From the NCBI GenBank assembly GCA_030377915.1, contig JAUCFZ010000004.1, positions 1-49,341 on the forward strand: a stretch of 49,341 nt of DNA, given 5' to 3'. The translations under genes and the position numbers were made by a program. Shown one piece after another: positions 15,488 to 25,502 of the stretch; the stretch's first letter is position 1, and each line of letters opens with the position of its first letter. Below the pieces are notes generated by a model, which ran no database searches, was not told the origin of the DNA, and worked only from the letters and a program-made list of their open reading frames with translations. The DNA is from Clostridiaceae bacterium HSG29. Lineage in GTDB: Bacteria > Bacillota > Clostridia > Peptostreptococcales > Acidaminobacteraceae.

Positions 15488-15605
15488 AATTTGTTTTTTT
15501 AAAATAGAAAAACAATCCTATTCCCAATACTGATAAGGCAATTATTCTACTTAATGTATTAATAAAATTCATTTCCAAACTTCCGCTATTATTCGAAAAA
15601 ATCAT
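15486..15605 (-). CDS. Possible 39-residue single-pass membrane peptide
   Basis: Frame from ATG 15603-15605 to TAA 15486-15488. It begins with about 18 polar residues, then one hydrophobic segment (about 19-34, 'LSRIIALSVLGIGLFFYF') and a KKTN tail. It lies 16 bases downstream of the PLP-enzyme gene on the same strand and ends inside the terminator stem, a common place for a last small gene of an operon. There is no clear ribosome binding site, so it may not be translated. Confidence 0.35.
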   Translation of the reverse strand: MIFSNNSGSLEMNFINTLSRIIALSVLGIGLFFYFKKTN

Positions 15606-15621
15606 AATATTTCTATCATAT

Positions 15622-16902
15622 TTATCGCTCAATAATACCCTCCTTTATTAATCTACTAATACTTTTCAAAACACCAATTTTAGCATGTTCATAAGTAAGA
15701 CCACCTTGAAAATAAACAATATATGGTTCTCTTATTGGTGCATCAGCACTTAATTCAATTGAAGATCCTTGAATAAATGCACCTGCTGCCATTATAACTT
15801 TTGAACTATAACCTGGCATATCCCATGGTTGTAAATTTACATATGAATCAATTGGAGCAGCTTCCTGTATTGCCTGACAAAATTTAATCACTGATTTTTC
15901 ATCTTTAAGTTTTATTGATTGAATAATGTCACTTCTATTACCAAATGTTTTTGGGTTCACTTCATAACCTAAGTTAGAATATGACTCAGCACAAAATATC
16001 GCGCCTTTAATAGCTTCACTTACAACTTTAGGTGCTAGGAAAAATCCTTGCATAATATTTCTTGTGGCATTAAACATTAATCCCTGCTCTTTTCCAATTC
16101 CTGGTGATGTTAATCGTTGGGCGATTAAATCAATTAAATATTGCTTTCCAACAATATACCCTCCTGAAATAGCAAGCCCACCACCTGGGTTTTTAATTAA
16201 AGAACCTGCCATAACATCTACACCAACATCTGTAGGCTCTAGCTCATTTAGAAACTCACCATAACAGTTATCTAACATAATAATTATATCATTATTAATG
16301 TTCTTTATTTTTTTTACTATATTTCCAATATCTTCTATAGTTAAAGAATTTCTCCAACTATAACCTGATGATCTTTGTATATATACCATTTTTGTGTCTT
16401 TTGAAACATTTTTTAGAATTTCATCCTCATTAAAAAATCCATCACTATCAAGATCAACTTGCTTGTATTTAACACCAATATTAATAAGATTCCCTGGATA
16501 ATCTCCTCTTATTCCTATTACTTCTTCAAGAGTATCATAAGGAGTACCTGAAATTGCAACCATTTCATCTCCTGGAAATAATAATCCAGTTAAGCATAAA
16601 TTCAAAGCATGTGTCCCTGATACGATAGTAGGTCTTACAATTGCGTCATCCGTATTAAAAACATCTGCATAAATTTTCTCTAGCTTTTCTCTTCCGATAT
16701 CGCTAAAGCCATAACCCGATTTTGATGCAAAATCATCTTCGCCAACTTTTGCATTTTGAAATGCTTTTAAAACTTTCATTTGATTGTATTTCATAATTTT
16801 ATCTATTTTTTTAAATTGACTTTGGATATTTGATTCAACTTTTTCTTCAAATTCAATTAATGAATTATCAATTCCAAATTCTTCGTATAATTTATTAATC
16901 AT
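15622..16902 (-). CDS. Methionine gamma-lyase family / cystathionine beta-lyase-like PLP enzyme
   Basis: 426 residues of the PLP-dependent family annotated as 'methionine gamma-lyase family' or 'aluminium resistance protein' (YnbB of Bacillus). Visible motifs: 'DAIVRPTIVSGTHALNLCL' (cofactor phosphate region), 'IIIMLDNCYGEFLNELEP' (Asp that pairs with the pyridine ring) and the lysine of 'GSLIKNPGGGLAISGGYIVG' that should form the Schiff base. The likely start is ATG 16900-16902, behind AGAAAGGA; a TTG 18 bases upstream lacks a site. It follows hfq after a hairpin, the same order as in Bacillus and many Clostridia. Substrate specificity is not predictable. Confidence 0.9.
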   Translation of the reverse strand: MINKLYEEFGIDNSLIEFEEKVESNIQSQFKKIDKIMKYNQMKVLKAFQNAKVGEDDFASKSGYGFSDIGREKLEKIYADVFNTDDAIVRPTIVSGTHALNLCLTGLLFPGDEMVAISGTPYDTLEEVIGIRGDYPGNLINIGVKYKQVDLDSDGFFNEDEILKNVSKDTKMVYIQRSSGYSWRNSLTIEDIGNIVKKIKNINNDIIIMLDNCYGEFLNELEPTDVGVDVMAGSLIKNPGGGLAISGGYIVGKQYLIDLIAQRLTSPGIGKEQGLMFNATRNIMQGFFLAPKVVSEAIKGAIFCAESYSNLGYEVNPKTFGNRSDIIQSIKLKDEKSVIKFCQAIQEAAPIDSYVNLQPWDMPGYSSKVIMAAGAFIQGSSIELSADAPIREPYIVYFQGGLTYEHAKIGVLKSISRLIKEGIIER

Positions 16903-16921
16903 ATATTTCCTTTCTAACAAT

Positions 16922-16946
16922 AAAAATGACTCATATTAAGAGTCAT
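16922..16946 (-). terminator. Hairpin with T-run between hfq and the PLP enzyme gene
   Basis: 7-bp stem (arms 16940-16946 and 16926-16932) followed on the minus strand by T residues (16926-16922). It lies 8 bases after the hfq stop and just before the ribosome binding site of the next gene, so it may be a partial terminator. Confidence 0.65.
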
Positions 16947-16953
16947 ATTTTTA

Positions 16954-17178
16954 TTACATTTTAGTAAAAGTAACACCTTTTGAAGGTATCATAGTAGATA
17001 TAGCATGCTTGTAAATCATTTGTTGTTTCCCTTCAGATTCCATAATTACTGTAAAATTATCAAACCCTTTAACATGCCCTTTAATTTGATATCCACTGAT
17101 TAAAAATACTGTAATTAATGTATTCATTTTTCTAACATGATTTAAAAATTCGTCTTGTAAGTTGATATTTTGTCCCAT
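16954..17178 (-). CDS. hfq: RNA-binding protein Hfq
   Basis: 74 residues. The Sm1 motif ('[20 protein letters not shown]') and Sm2 motif ('[14 protein letters not shown]') are intact, including the Lys-His pair of the YKHA proximal RNA-binding surface (usual form in Bacillota) and the distal-face '[18 protein letters not shown]'. Hfq forms a hexameric ring that binds small RNAs and A-rich tracts. It follows miaA, an arrangement shared with many Bacteria. Start ATG is behind TGGAGGGG. Confidence 0.97.
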   Translation of the reverse strand: MGQNINLQDEFLNHVRKMNTLITVFLISGYQIKGHVKGFDNFTVIMESEGKQQMIYKHAISTMIPSKGVTFTKM

Positions 17179-17229
17179 TTAGCCCCTCCATTATCTTTTT
17201 ATTTTATTATATCATACATTTGTTTATTA

Positions 17230-18156
17230 CTACCCATTTTTAAGAGTTTTAACAATTTTTTTGTAACTTTCTTCAAATTCATCTTTATCCAAATCTATCC
17301 ACATTGCATCATCATATCTTCTAAACCATGTTAGTTGTCTTTTAGCAAAATGCCTTGTATTTTTCTTAATAATAGATTTTAACATCTCTAAATCATATTT
17401 ATCATTAAGATATCCTAAAACCTCTTTATATCCTATTGCTTTCATAGAAGTAAAAGATTCATCAAGACCTCTCTCTTTTAATTTTTTAACTTCTTCAATT
17501 AATCCGTTTTCAAGCATTATATCAACACGCCTATTAATTCTAACATATAATAGTTTTCTATTTCTTTTTAGACAAACTAATAAAGGGGCATAATCCGTAG
17601 TTTTTACAGGATCACTTTTAAAATTCCCCATTTTGTCTCCAGTTAAAATATTTATTTCTAACGCTCTTATTACTCTTTTTAAATTATTTTTATGAATTTT
17701 ATCTGCTGCTTCAGGATCAAGCTCTCTTAATTTATTATGAATATAATCCACACCTTCAATACTTGCTTCTTTCATTAACTTAGCTCTAAGCTTTTCATCT
17801 TTAACAGTTTCAGAAAAATCCATTTCGTAAATTAATGAATTAACATATAATCCTGTTCCACCAACAACAATCGGAAATTTTCCTCTAGATTGAATATCCT
17901 TAATAACCTCTTTTGCTTTTTTTGCATAAACTGCAACACTATATTCATCTTCAGGATTTATTTCATTAATAAAATGATGTTTTACAGTACTTAATTCATC
18001 TTCACTCGGAGTAGCAGAACCTATATCCATCCCTTTATATATTTGAACAGAATCTGCTGAAATTATTTCACCATTTAAATCTTTTGCTAATTTAAGCGAA
18101 AGATCAGTTTTTCCTACTGCTGTTGGACCAGCTATTATCAATACATTTTTATTCAT
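17230..18156 (-). CDS. miaA: tRNA dimethylallyltransferase MiaA
   Basis: 308 residues. P-loop 'GPTAVGKTDLSLKL' (about 9-22), 'EIISADSVQIYKGMDIGSA' (catalytic Asp in the DSxQ motif), 'VGGTGLYVNSLIYEMDFS', and the C-terminal 'NTRHFAKRQLTWFRR' that binds tRNA. The enzyme transfers dimethylallyl to N6 of A37 in tRNAs reading UNN codons; MiaB, encoded three genes upstream in the same operon, then methylthiolates the product. It starts 2 bases after the mutL stop, so the two are tightly coupled. Confidence 0.97.
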   Translation of the reverse strand: MNKNVLIIAGPTAVGKTDLSLKLAKDLNGEIISADSVQIYKGMDIGSATPSEDELSTVKHHFINEINPEDEYSVAVYAKKAKEVIKDIQSRGKFPIVVGGTGLYVNSLIYEMDFSETVKDEKLRAKLMKEASIEGVDYIHNKLRELDPEAADKIHKNNLKRVIRALEINILTGDKMGNFKSDPVKTTDYAPLLVCLKRNRKLLYVRINRRVDIMLENGLIEEVKKLKERGLDESFTSMKAIGYKEVLGYLNDKYDLEMLKSIIKKNTRHFAKRQLTWFRRYDDAMWIDLDKDEFEESYKKIVKTLKNG

Positions 18157-18158
18157 AT

Positions 18159-20048
18159 TTACGTCCTTTTGAATTTTCTTTCAATTTCACCTTTAGAAAT
18201 AGATATAATTATAGGCCTACCATGCGGACATGTATAGGGGCTTTTTAAATTTTTAAGTAAATCAATCAATTTATCAATTTCTATATAATCAAGTTTATCA
18301 TAAGCTTTAATAGCATTTTTACATGATTTTTGAATAATATGATCTACATTTGTTTCATATGCATTTTTATATTCATTTTTCAAATTTAGGATTATATCTT
18401 TTGCGATTTTTTCAGTTAAAGGTTTATTAAATAGTATCGGAACTTCTCTAATCAATAAAGTATCTTTACCAAATATTTCAACATTAAATCCTAGATTTTT
18501 TAGTATTTCTTCTTTTTCCATAATTAATTCTAATTCATAATAGCCTAATTTTAAACTTATAGGAAGAAGTAATAATTGAGAATTCACGGTTTTACTCATA
18601 TACTCTTCCATTAATTTTTCATATAGAACTTTTTCATGTCCAGCATGTTGATCAAGCATATACATATTATCATCTTTTTCACATACTATATAAGTGTTAA
18701 ATAACTGACCTATTATTTTTAGATTATCATAAATTGTTTCATTCTCTTTAATAATATCTTTCTTAAAATCAATCTCATTATTCACAATTTTATCAAAATC
18801 TATATCAAATATATCTAGATTAACAATTTTTCCAAGCTCATTTTCCTTTTTTTCATGTGGTATATAGTTTTTCTCAACAAAAGAATCATCTTTAAACGGA
18901 TTCTTATTAACTTTTTTTTCATGAATTTTATAAGAATCAAAATTAATATGCTCTTTTTCAGAAACTAAAATTTCTTTTTCCTCTTTTATCTCTGGTATTA
19001 TTTTCTTAGAAAAAGTTTTTTCAAATATCTCATCTTCTAATGAAACTTTTGGAGTTTGATTATATTCAAATAATTTCGATTTAATAGCAGTATATATTAA
19101 TTGTTTAACTATACCAACTTTTGTAAATTTAACTTCTGTTTTCGAAGGATGAATATTAACATCAATTTCCTTGAAATCAATAATAAAATTTAAAAAACAT
19201 ATCGGATGTCTATTAATAGGTATCATAGTTTTATATGCAGTTTTAATAGCCTCTTTAATAATGCTGCTTTTAATATATCTACCATTTATAAAAAATATTT
19301 GAAGACTTGAACTTCCTCTTGTAAATTCAAGATTAGAAATATAACCATTCATTTCAATTCCATCTAATGATGAACTTACTTCCATCATACTTTTAACAGT
19401 ATTTTTTCCATAAATACTTAGGATTACATTTTTTAAATTTCCATCTCCAGGAGTAACAAATTTTATTTCATTATCTGATATATATTTAAATGAAATATAT
19501 GGATTAGAAAGAGCAAGACAATTTAAAAGCTCGTTAATTCGTCTTTTTTCCGTTGAATTATTTCCAAGAAACTTAATTCTAGCTGGAGTATTATAAAATA
19601 AATCACTAACGATTATAGTTGTTCCTTGCTTACATCCAACAGTTTCCTCTTTAATAACCTCTCCACCATTAATAGTTTTTTTAGTTCCAAATTCATCTTT
19701 TAATGTTTTTGTTGTTATTTCAAGTCTTGATACGGCAGCAATTGATGGCAAAGCTTCACCTCTAAATCCTAGAGTACTAATTGAATATATATCCTCTACA
19801 GATTTAATTTTACTTGTGGCATGCCTTTCAAAAGCAATATTTACATCCTCTGTTTCTATTCCTTCTCCGTTATCTGTTACTCTTATTACAGATTTACCAG
19901 CATCTTGAATTTCAATAGTAATAGAAGTCGATTTTGCATCAATTGAATTTTCAATAAGCTCTTTTATAACTGCACTTGGATTTTCTATTACTTCTCCAGC
20001 AGCAATTTTCGAAGAAATATTCTTATTCAATTTAATAATTCTATTCAT
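18159..20048 (-). CDS. mutL: DNA mismatch repair protein MutL
   Basis: 629 residues. N-terminal GHKL ATPase (about 1-330) with 'ELIENSIDAKSTSITIEI' (catalytic Glu and Asn), 'VTDNGEGI', 'ATSKIKSVEDIYSISTLGFR' and 'GTTIIVSDLFYNTPARIKF'. A poorly conserved, Lys/Glu-rich linker (about 335-425) leads to the C-terminal dimer domain with the metal-binding endonuclease motif DQHA-x2-E-x4-E ('DQHAGHEKVLYEK') and 'YTCPHGRPIIISI'. The endonuclease motif is expected in organisms without MutH. It follows mutS by 12 bases and precedes miaA. Confidence 0.97.
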   Translation of the reverse strand: MNRIIKLNKNISSKIAAGEVIENPSAVIKELIENSIDAKSTSITIEIQDAGKSVIRVTDNGEGIETEDVNIAFERHATSKIKSVEDIYSISTLGFRGEALPSIAAVSRLEITTKTLKDEFGTKKTINGGEVIKEETVGCKQGTTIIVSDLFYNTPARIKFLGNNSTEKRRINELLNCLALSNPYISFKYISDNEIKFVTPGDGNLKNVILSIYGKNTVKSMMEVSSSLDGIEMNGYISNLEFTRGSSSLQIFFINGRYIKSSIIKEAIKTAYKTMIPINRHPICFLNFIIDFKEIDVNIHPSKTEVKFTKVGIVKQLIYTAIKSKLFEYNQTPKVSLEDEIFEKTFSKKIIPEIKEEKEILVSEKEHINFDSYKIHEKKVNKNPFKDDSFVEKNYIPHEKKENELGKIVNLDIFDIDFDKIVNNEIDFKKDIIKENETIYDNLKIIGQLFNTYIVCEKDDNMYMLDQHAGHEKVLYEKLMEEYMSKTVNSQLLLLPISLKLGYYELELIMEKEEILKNLGFNVEIFGKDTLLIREVPILFNKPLTEKIAKDIILNLKNEYKNAYETNVDHIIQKSCKNAIKAYDKLDYIEIDKLIDLLKNLKSPYTCPHGRPIIISISKGEIERKFKRT

Positions 20049-20060
20049 TCGTTCACCCCA

Positions 20061-22673
20061 TTATTCACTTATCATATTAATTAATTTATATAACTCATTC
20101 ATTGCTTCAATTGGAGTTAATTTATTAATATCTATAGATTTAACTGAATCAACTAATTTCGATTCAATTTTATTTCGATCTATAACTTCAGCTTCATTAT
20201 TATTTTTTATGTTTTTAATATTTCTATTAATATCATTAAATTCTAGATCATTTAAAATTACTTTTGCTCTTTTTAATACTTTATCCGGAACACCTGCAAG
20301 TTTTGCAACTTGAATTCCATAACTTTGCTCTGATTTACCACGTTTTATTTTTCTTAAAAAAACAATATTATCATCAACTTCTGTTGCAGTAATATAATAA
20401 TTCTTAACTGTATCTAATTCCTCTTCAAGCTCAGTTAATTCATGGTAGTGTGTTGCAAACATAGCTTTACATGAGTTCAAATTAACATCTGATAAATATT
20501 CAACTACAGCCCAAGCAATGCTTAATCCATCATAAGTTGATGTTCCTCGTCCAATTTCATCAAGAATTATTAATGATCTATCTGTAGCATTGTGTAAGAT
20601 ATTCGCAAGTTCACTCATTTCTACCATAAATGTAGATTGACCTTGTGATAAATCATCGCTTGCTCCTACTCTTGTAAATATTCTATCAACAAGACCTATT
20701 TCAGCATAGCTTGCAGGAACATAGCAACCAATTTGAGCCATTAACGTTATTAATGCAACTTGTCTTAAATAAGTTGATTTACCAGCCATATTGGGGCCTG
20801 TAATTATTAAAAATTTATTCTCTTCACTATCTAAATATACATCATTAGGCACAAAATCCTCATTTAAAGCGATTCTTTCGATTACTGGATGTCGTGAATC
20901 CTTAATATTTATTTCATGATTTTCAGTAATTATAGGTTTAATATAATTATTCTCTAAAGTTATATTAGCAAAAGACATTAAAACATCTAATTTAGAAATA
21001 GCAACAGCAGTTGTTTTAATTCTTTCTATTTGATTTAATAACTCATCTTTAATATTATTAAAAATCTCATATTCAAGTGCTGTCGATCTATCTTCAGCAT
21101 TTAATATCTTATCTTCTATTTCTTTTAATTCTGGAGTTATATATCTTTCAGAATTTGATAAAGTTTGCTTTCTATTATAATGTTCAGGTACTAATTTAAT
21201 GTTTGCTTTTGTAACTTCAATATAATAACCAAAAACTCTATTATATCCAATTTTTAAAGTATTTATACCTGTTTTAGCTCTTTCTTCACGTTCTTTTTCA
21301 AGAATCCAATTTTTTCCATTATTGATAATATCATATAAATCAAAAAGTTCTTTATTAAATTCAGGTTTGATTACTCCACCATCTTTTATAGTTATTGGTG
21401 GATTTTCAACAATTGCACTTTCAATCAAACTGTATACATCACTTAAAATATCAATTTTTTCATATATTTCATTTAAACATTCATCACTAATATTTCTTAA
21501 AAGTTCTTTAATATCAGGAAGAACATAAAGTGAATTTTTAAGAGCTACCATATCCCTCGCATTAATCCCACCATATACTAATTTTGATGAAAGTCTTTCC
21601 AAATCATAAATCCTTTTTACTAAATCTCTAAGTTCTTCTTTTAATAATAAATCACTTAATAAATACTCAACAGAATTTAATCTTCCTTCAATTTTCTTTT
21701 TCGATAGTAATGGTTCTTCAATCCATTTTGTAAGTCTTCTTCCTCCCATCGCAGTGAGAGTTTTATCTAATGCCCACAATAATGAGCCTTTTTTATCTTT
21801 AGTTCTAATAGTTTCAGTAAGTTCTAAATTTCTTCTAGTGAATTTATCAATAAACATAAAATTATCTTCATGGTATACATCAACATCACTAAAATTGAGT
21901 AATGCAACTTTTTGAGTTTCTTCTATATATTGTAAAAGAATACCAATAGCAATTTTTTCATATTTTAGATTTGAAAGCCCATAACTATCAAGAGAATATA
22001 TATTATAAACTCTTTTTATAGAATTAACACAATTTAATTCCTTATAAGAACTTTCGCTGATATTTGATTTAACAGGTTCAATAAACATAGATACGGTTGA
22101 CATAATATCATTATGTAACTCATCATCTTTATATAATATTTCACTTGGATTAATTTTTAGAATTTCATCAATAAATCTCTGTCTGCTTTCCTTTCCATGA
22201 AAAGCTATTGATTTTAATTCTCCAGTTGTAATATCTGAATATGCAATTGAATATCCATAATCATCAACAAAATATGAAAGAATATAATTATGTGCTTTAT
22301 CAGTTAACATATCAGGTTCTGTTATCGTACCAGGTGTTACAATTCTTACTACTTCTCTTTTAACAATACCTATTGCTTTAGACGGATCTTCTACTTGCTC
22401 ACAAATTGCAACTTTATGCCCTTTAATAATAAGTTTTTTTAAATAGTCATTGCCCGCTTTAACAGGGACACCACAAAGTGGAGCCCTTTCTTCAAGTCCG
22501 CAATTTCTACCTGTTAATGTAATTTCAAGTTCTTTTGATGCTAATATAGCATCATCAAAAAACATTTCATAAAAATCCCCTAATCTATAAAACAATATGT
22601 AATCCTCATAATTATCTTTAATAGAAAAATATTGTTTCATCATTGGAGTTAATTTTTTTCTGTCCATTACCAT
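20061..22673 (-). CDS. mutS: DNA mismatch repair protein MutS
   Basis: 870 residues, the usual MutS1 length. The mismatch-recognition motif FxE is in 'YRLGDFYEMFFDDA' (about 28-41). The ATPase carries Walker A 'ITGPNMAGKSTYLRQV' (about 617-632), Walker B 'LIILDEIGRGTSTYDG' and 'FATHYHELTELEE'. The C-terminal extension holds an Asn/Lys-rich low-complexity stretch ('NIKNIKNNNEAE') before the tetramer/beta-clamp region. Either ATG at 22673 or the one 6 bases downstream could start it. It follows miaB by 7 bases. Confidence 0.97.
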   Translation of the reverse strand: MVMDRKKLTPMMKQYFSIKDNYEDYILFYRLGDFYEMFFDDAILASKELEITLTGRNCGLEERAPLCGVPVKAGNDYLKKLIIKGHKVAICEQVEDPSKAIGIVKREVVRIVTPGTITEPDMLTDKAHNYILSYFVDDYGYSIAYSDITTGELKSIAFHGKESRQRFIDEILKINPSEILYKDDELHNDIMSTVSMFIEPVKSNISESSYKELNCVNSIKRVYNIYSLDSYGLSNLKYEKIAIGILLQYIEETQKVALLNFSDVDVYHEDNFMFIDKFTRRNLELTETIRTKDKKGSLLWALDKTLTAMGGRRLTKWIEEPLLSKKKIEGRLNSVEYLLSDLLLKEELRDLVKRIYDLERLSSKLVYGGINARDMVALKNSLYVLPDIKELLRNISDECLNEIYEKIDILSDVYSLIESAIVENPPITIKDGGVIKPEFNKELFDLYDIINNGKNWILEKEREERAKTGINTLKIGYNRVFGYYIEVTKANIKLVPEHYNRKQTLSNSERYITPELKEIEDKILNAEDRSTALEYEIFNNIKDELLNQIERIKTTAVAISKLDVLMSFANITLENNYIKPIITENHEINIKDSRHPVIERIALNEDFVPNDVYLDSEENKFLIITGPNMAGKSTYLRQVALITLMAQIGCYVPASYAEIGLVDRIFTRVGASDDLSQGQSTFMVEMSELANILHNATDRSLIILDEIGRGTSTYDGLSIAWAVVEYLSDVNLNSCKAMFATHYHELTELEEELDTVKNYYITATEVDDNIVFLRKIKRGKSEQSYGIQVAKLAGVPDKVLKRAKVILNDLEFNDINRNIKNIKNNNEAEVIDRNKIESKLVDSVKSIDINKLTPIEAMNELYKLINMISE

Positions 22674-22680
22674 TTCACAC

Positions 22681-24099
22681 CTACTTAATTATTTTGCCAA
22701 ATAATGAGAATGAATTACATACTGTAATTTCAACATTTACAAGTTTTCCTATATTATCCTTTTCACCTTCAAAATTTACTGTTTTAAAACCTCTTGTTTT
22801 TCCAGTTAAAACTCCTTCAGTATTTTTTGAAGGACCTTCTACTAATACTTCTACAGTTTTACCCATATATTGAAGACTATTCTCTTTTGCAATGTTATTT
22901 GATACTTCAAGTATTTTATTAAATCTTTCTTTTTTAATATGATTATCTATTTGATCTTCATAATCATTTGCTGGAGTTCCTTTTCTTTTTGAATAAATAA
23001 ATGTAAATACATTATCATATTTCACATAATTAAATAAATCAATAAGGCTATCAACATCTTCATCAGTTTCTCCAGGGAAACCAACAATAATATCTGTTGA
23101 AAGAGTCAATCCTTTAACATTTTTCTTTGCGTATTCAATTTTTTCCATATAACTTTCAACTGTATAATTTCTATTCATTCTTCTTAATAAATTATTTGAT
23201 CCTGCTTGAACTGGTATATGCATAAACTCACATACTTTATCAAGTTTATTAACATAATCAATTAATTTAAATGTCATATCTTTTGGATGTGAAGTCATAA
23301 ATCTTATTCTTTCAAGTCCTTCTATATTATTAACTAGTTCTAATAGGTCAGCAAAATCTACATCAAACTTTTCAGTTCTTCCGTATGAATTTACATTTTG
23401 TCCAAGAAGTGTAACTTCTTTAACCCCATTATTAACTAATTCATTAATTTCGTTTATAATATCCTCGGGTTTTCTACTTCTTTCTCTTCCTCTTGTATAT
23501 GGTACAATGCAATAAGTACAAAAATTATTGCAACCATGCATAATGTTCACAAATGCTTTCACATTATAATCTCTATTTGCAGGAAGATGCTCTATAATAA
23601 TGTCTTCTTTATTATTAATATCATATTTTGTTCTATCATTTAAATATGCTTCCTTTAATAACTGTGGAAACTTTTGATAACTATGAGTCCCGATTACAAG
23701 ATCGATAAATTTATATTCTTTTTTAAATTTTTCAATCGTTACATCTTCTTCTGGCATACAACCAGATACTATTATCTTTAAATCCGGTTTTCTTCCCTTT
23801 AAATTTTTTAAATGTCCTAAATTTCCAAATACTTTCATTTCGGCTTTTTCTCTTACGGCACATGTATTATATAGTACAACATCTGCGTTTTCTTTTAAAT
23901 CTGTTCTTATAAATCCCATTAAATCAAACATTCCAGATAAATTTTCTGAATCATGTTCATTCATTTGACAACCCCATGTTTCAATAAAATATTTTTGGGG
24001 ATTCATCATATTTTCATTTCTAAAATAAGTCATAAATTCTGTCTGGTTTTTAAGACCATCGAATTCAGCCATATTTGTTTCAATATTAATTAACTTCAT
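22681..24099 (-). CDS. miaB: tRNA-2-methylthio-N6-dimethylallyladenosine synthase MiaB
   Basis: 472 residues from ATG 24097-24099, preferred because GGAGGT lies immediately upstream of it; the track ATG 12 bases earlier contains that site. The N-terminal methylthiotransferase domain has 'FIETWGCQMNEHDSENLSG' with the first auxiliary-cluster Cys; the radical SAM domain has the CxxxCxxC motif in 'GCNNFCTYCIVPYTRGRERS' (about 172); a TRAM domain ends the protein ('VEVLVEGPSKNTEG', about 405-470). It adds the methylthio group to A37 after MiaA. First gene of the miaB-mutS-mutL-miaA-hfq string. Confidence 0.96.
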   Translation of the reverse strand: MKLINIETNMAEFDGLKNQTEFMTYFRNENMMNPQKYFIETWGCQMNEHDSENLSGMFDLMGFIRTDLKENADVVLYNTCAVREKAEMKVFGNLGHLKNLKGRKPDLKIIVSGCMPEEDVTIEKFKKEYKFIDLVIGTHSYQKFPQLLKEAYLNDRTKYDINNKEDIIIEHLPANRDYNVKAFVNIMHGCNNFCTYCIVPYTRGRERSRKPEDIINEINELVNNGVKEVTLLGQNVNSYGRTEKFDVDFADLLELVNNIEGLERIRFMTSHPKDMTFKLIDYVNKLDKVCEFMHIPVQAGSNNLLRRMNRNYTVESYMEKIEYAKKNVKGLTLSTDIIVGFPGETDEDVDSLIDLFNYVKYDNVFTFIYSKRKGTPANDYEDQIDNHIKKERFNKILEVSNNIAKENSLQYMGKTVEVLVEGPSKNTEGVLTGKTRGFKTVNFEGEKDNIGKLVNVEITVCNSFSLFGKIIK

Positions 24100-24172
24100 T
24101 ATTACCTCCATTTTCTATATCCATCAATTTCTTATTATATCATAAAACCATATACAATTATATATTGAAATG

Positions 24173-24196
24173 AAAAAAGCCCACCAATGTGAGCTT
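24173..24196 (-). terminator. Terminator of the aminotransferase gene
   Basis: 8-bp stem with one G·U pair (arms 24189-24196 and 24177-24184, 4-base loop) followed on the minus strand by T6 (24178-24173). It separates the aminotransferase from miaB. Confidence 0.85.
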
Positions 24197-24205
24197 AATA
24201 ATTTC

Positions 24206-25393
24206 TTATAAATTTATAGCTTTATCTATTCTATCTAAACCCTCTTTTATGGTATCCATATCAGTTGCATAAGACATTCTTACGAATTCATCTGCTCCAA
24301 ATCCTATTCCAGGAACGACAGCAACTAATGCTTCTTCAAGCAAATAATTTGCAAAATCCATTGAATTATCTATTTTTCTACCATTTAATTCTGTACCAAA
24401 TAATTCTTTAATATTAAGCATAATATAAAAAGCACCTTTTGGTTTTTTACATGAAACCTTATTTATTTTTTCTATTCTATCAAACATATAATTTCTTCTA
24501 TCAGCAAATACATCAACCATATCTGTAATAATTTTTTCATCCAAACTTAATGCTTTAACTGCAGCAAATTGTGCAACTGTATTTGGATTTGAAGTCGCAT
24601 GCGATTGAATATTTGTTATAACTTTAGCTAAATCACTAGGACATGCTAAATAGCCAATTCTCCAGCCTGTCATTGCATAAGCTTTTGAAACACCATTAAT
24701 TAGTATTGTTCTTTCTTTTACTCTTGGATCTAATGTAACAATACTATTATGCTTTGACTCATAAAGCAATACTTCATAGATTTCATCAGAAATTATATAA
24801 AGATCGTTCTCGATAGCAATATTAGCAAGTTCTTTTAATAAATCATCTGAGTATACTGCTCCAGTAGGATTGTTAGGAGTATTAATTAAAATTGCTTTTG
24901 TTTTTTCATTGATTAATTTATTTAATTCATCAACTTCAATTTCAAAACCATTTTCTTCTTTAGTTTCTAAAATTACTGGCACTCCACCTGCCATTTTAAC
25001 AAGTTCAACATAACTAACCCAATATGGTGCAGGTATTATTATTTCATCACCAATATTTGTAATTGCTTGAATTGCATTAAATAAAGAATGTTTTGCACCA
25101 TTAGATACAACAATATTTTCAGGTTTATAATCAATATTATTATCCTTTTTAAACTTATTACATATCGCTTCTTTTAATTCAATAATTCCTGAAGATGCTG
25201 TATATGTAATGCTTCTGTTATCTATTGCATATATAGCTTCTTTTCTTATTTCCTTTGGTGTTCTAAAATCTGGTTCCCCTGCGCCAAAACTTTTTACATC
25301 CATTCCATCCTTTATCATTTTTTTAGCTTTTGCAGTAATAGCTAATGTAATTGATGGTGAAATCTTTTCATATTTTTTTGATATAACTTTCAT
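24206..25393 (-). CDS. Pyridoxal-phosphate aminotransferase (aspartate aminotransferase type)
   Basis: 395 residues, fold-type I, family Igamma (Bacillus AspB-like). Motifs: 'SFGAGEPDFRTPKEIRK', 'IVVSNGAKHSLFNAIQAI' (cofactor phosphate contacts), 'INTPNNPTGAVYS', 'IISDEIYEVLLYE' (Asp binding the pyridine nitrogen), Schiff-base Lys in 'INGVSKAYAMTGWRIGY' and the substrate-carboxylate Arg in 'EFVRMSYATD'. Start set at ATG 25391-25393, which follows a G6 binding site; the ATG 15 bases upstream has none. Probably interconverts aspartate/2-oxoglutarate and oxaloacetate/glutamate. Single-gene transcript ended by the hairpin at 24173. Confidence 0.93.
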   Translation of the reverse strand: MKVISKKYEKISPSITLAITAKAKKMIKDGMDVKSFGAGEPDFRTPKEIRKEAIYAIDNRSITYTASSGIIELKEAICNKFKKDNNIDYKPENIVVSNGAKHSLFNAIQAITNIGDEIIIPAPYWVSYVELVKMAGGVPVILETKEENGFEIEVDELNKLINEKTKAILINTPNNPTGAVYSDDLLKELANIAIENDLYIISDEIYEVLLYESKHNSIVTLDPRVKERTILINGVSKAYAMTGWRIGYLACPSDLAKVITNIQSHATSNPNTVAQFAAVKALSLDEKIITDMVDVFADRRNYMFDRIEKINKVSCKKPKGAFYIMLNIKELFGTELNGRKIDNSMDFANYLLEEALVAVVPGIGFGADEFVRMSYATDMDTIKEGLDRIDKAINL

Positions 25394-25467
25394 AAGCCCC
25401 CCATTCATAATACTATCTACATTCTAACAAATAATTTAAAAAAAATCATATTTTTTATTATATTTTT

Positions 25468-25502
25468 AAGAAAAAGGAGATTATAAAAATCTCCTTTTTC
25501 TT
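25468..25502 (-). terminator. Terminator of cheR
   Basis: Perfect 15-bp stem (arms 25488-25502 and 25468-25482, 5-base loop) that overlaps the cheR stop codon; its T-rich 3' arm (CTCCTTTTTCTT) probably supplies the U-tract. Confidence 0.75.
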
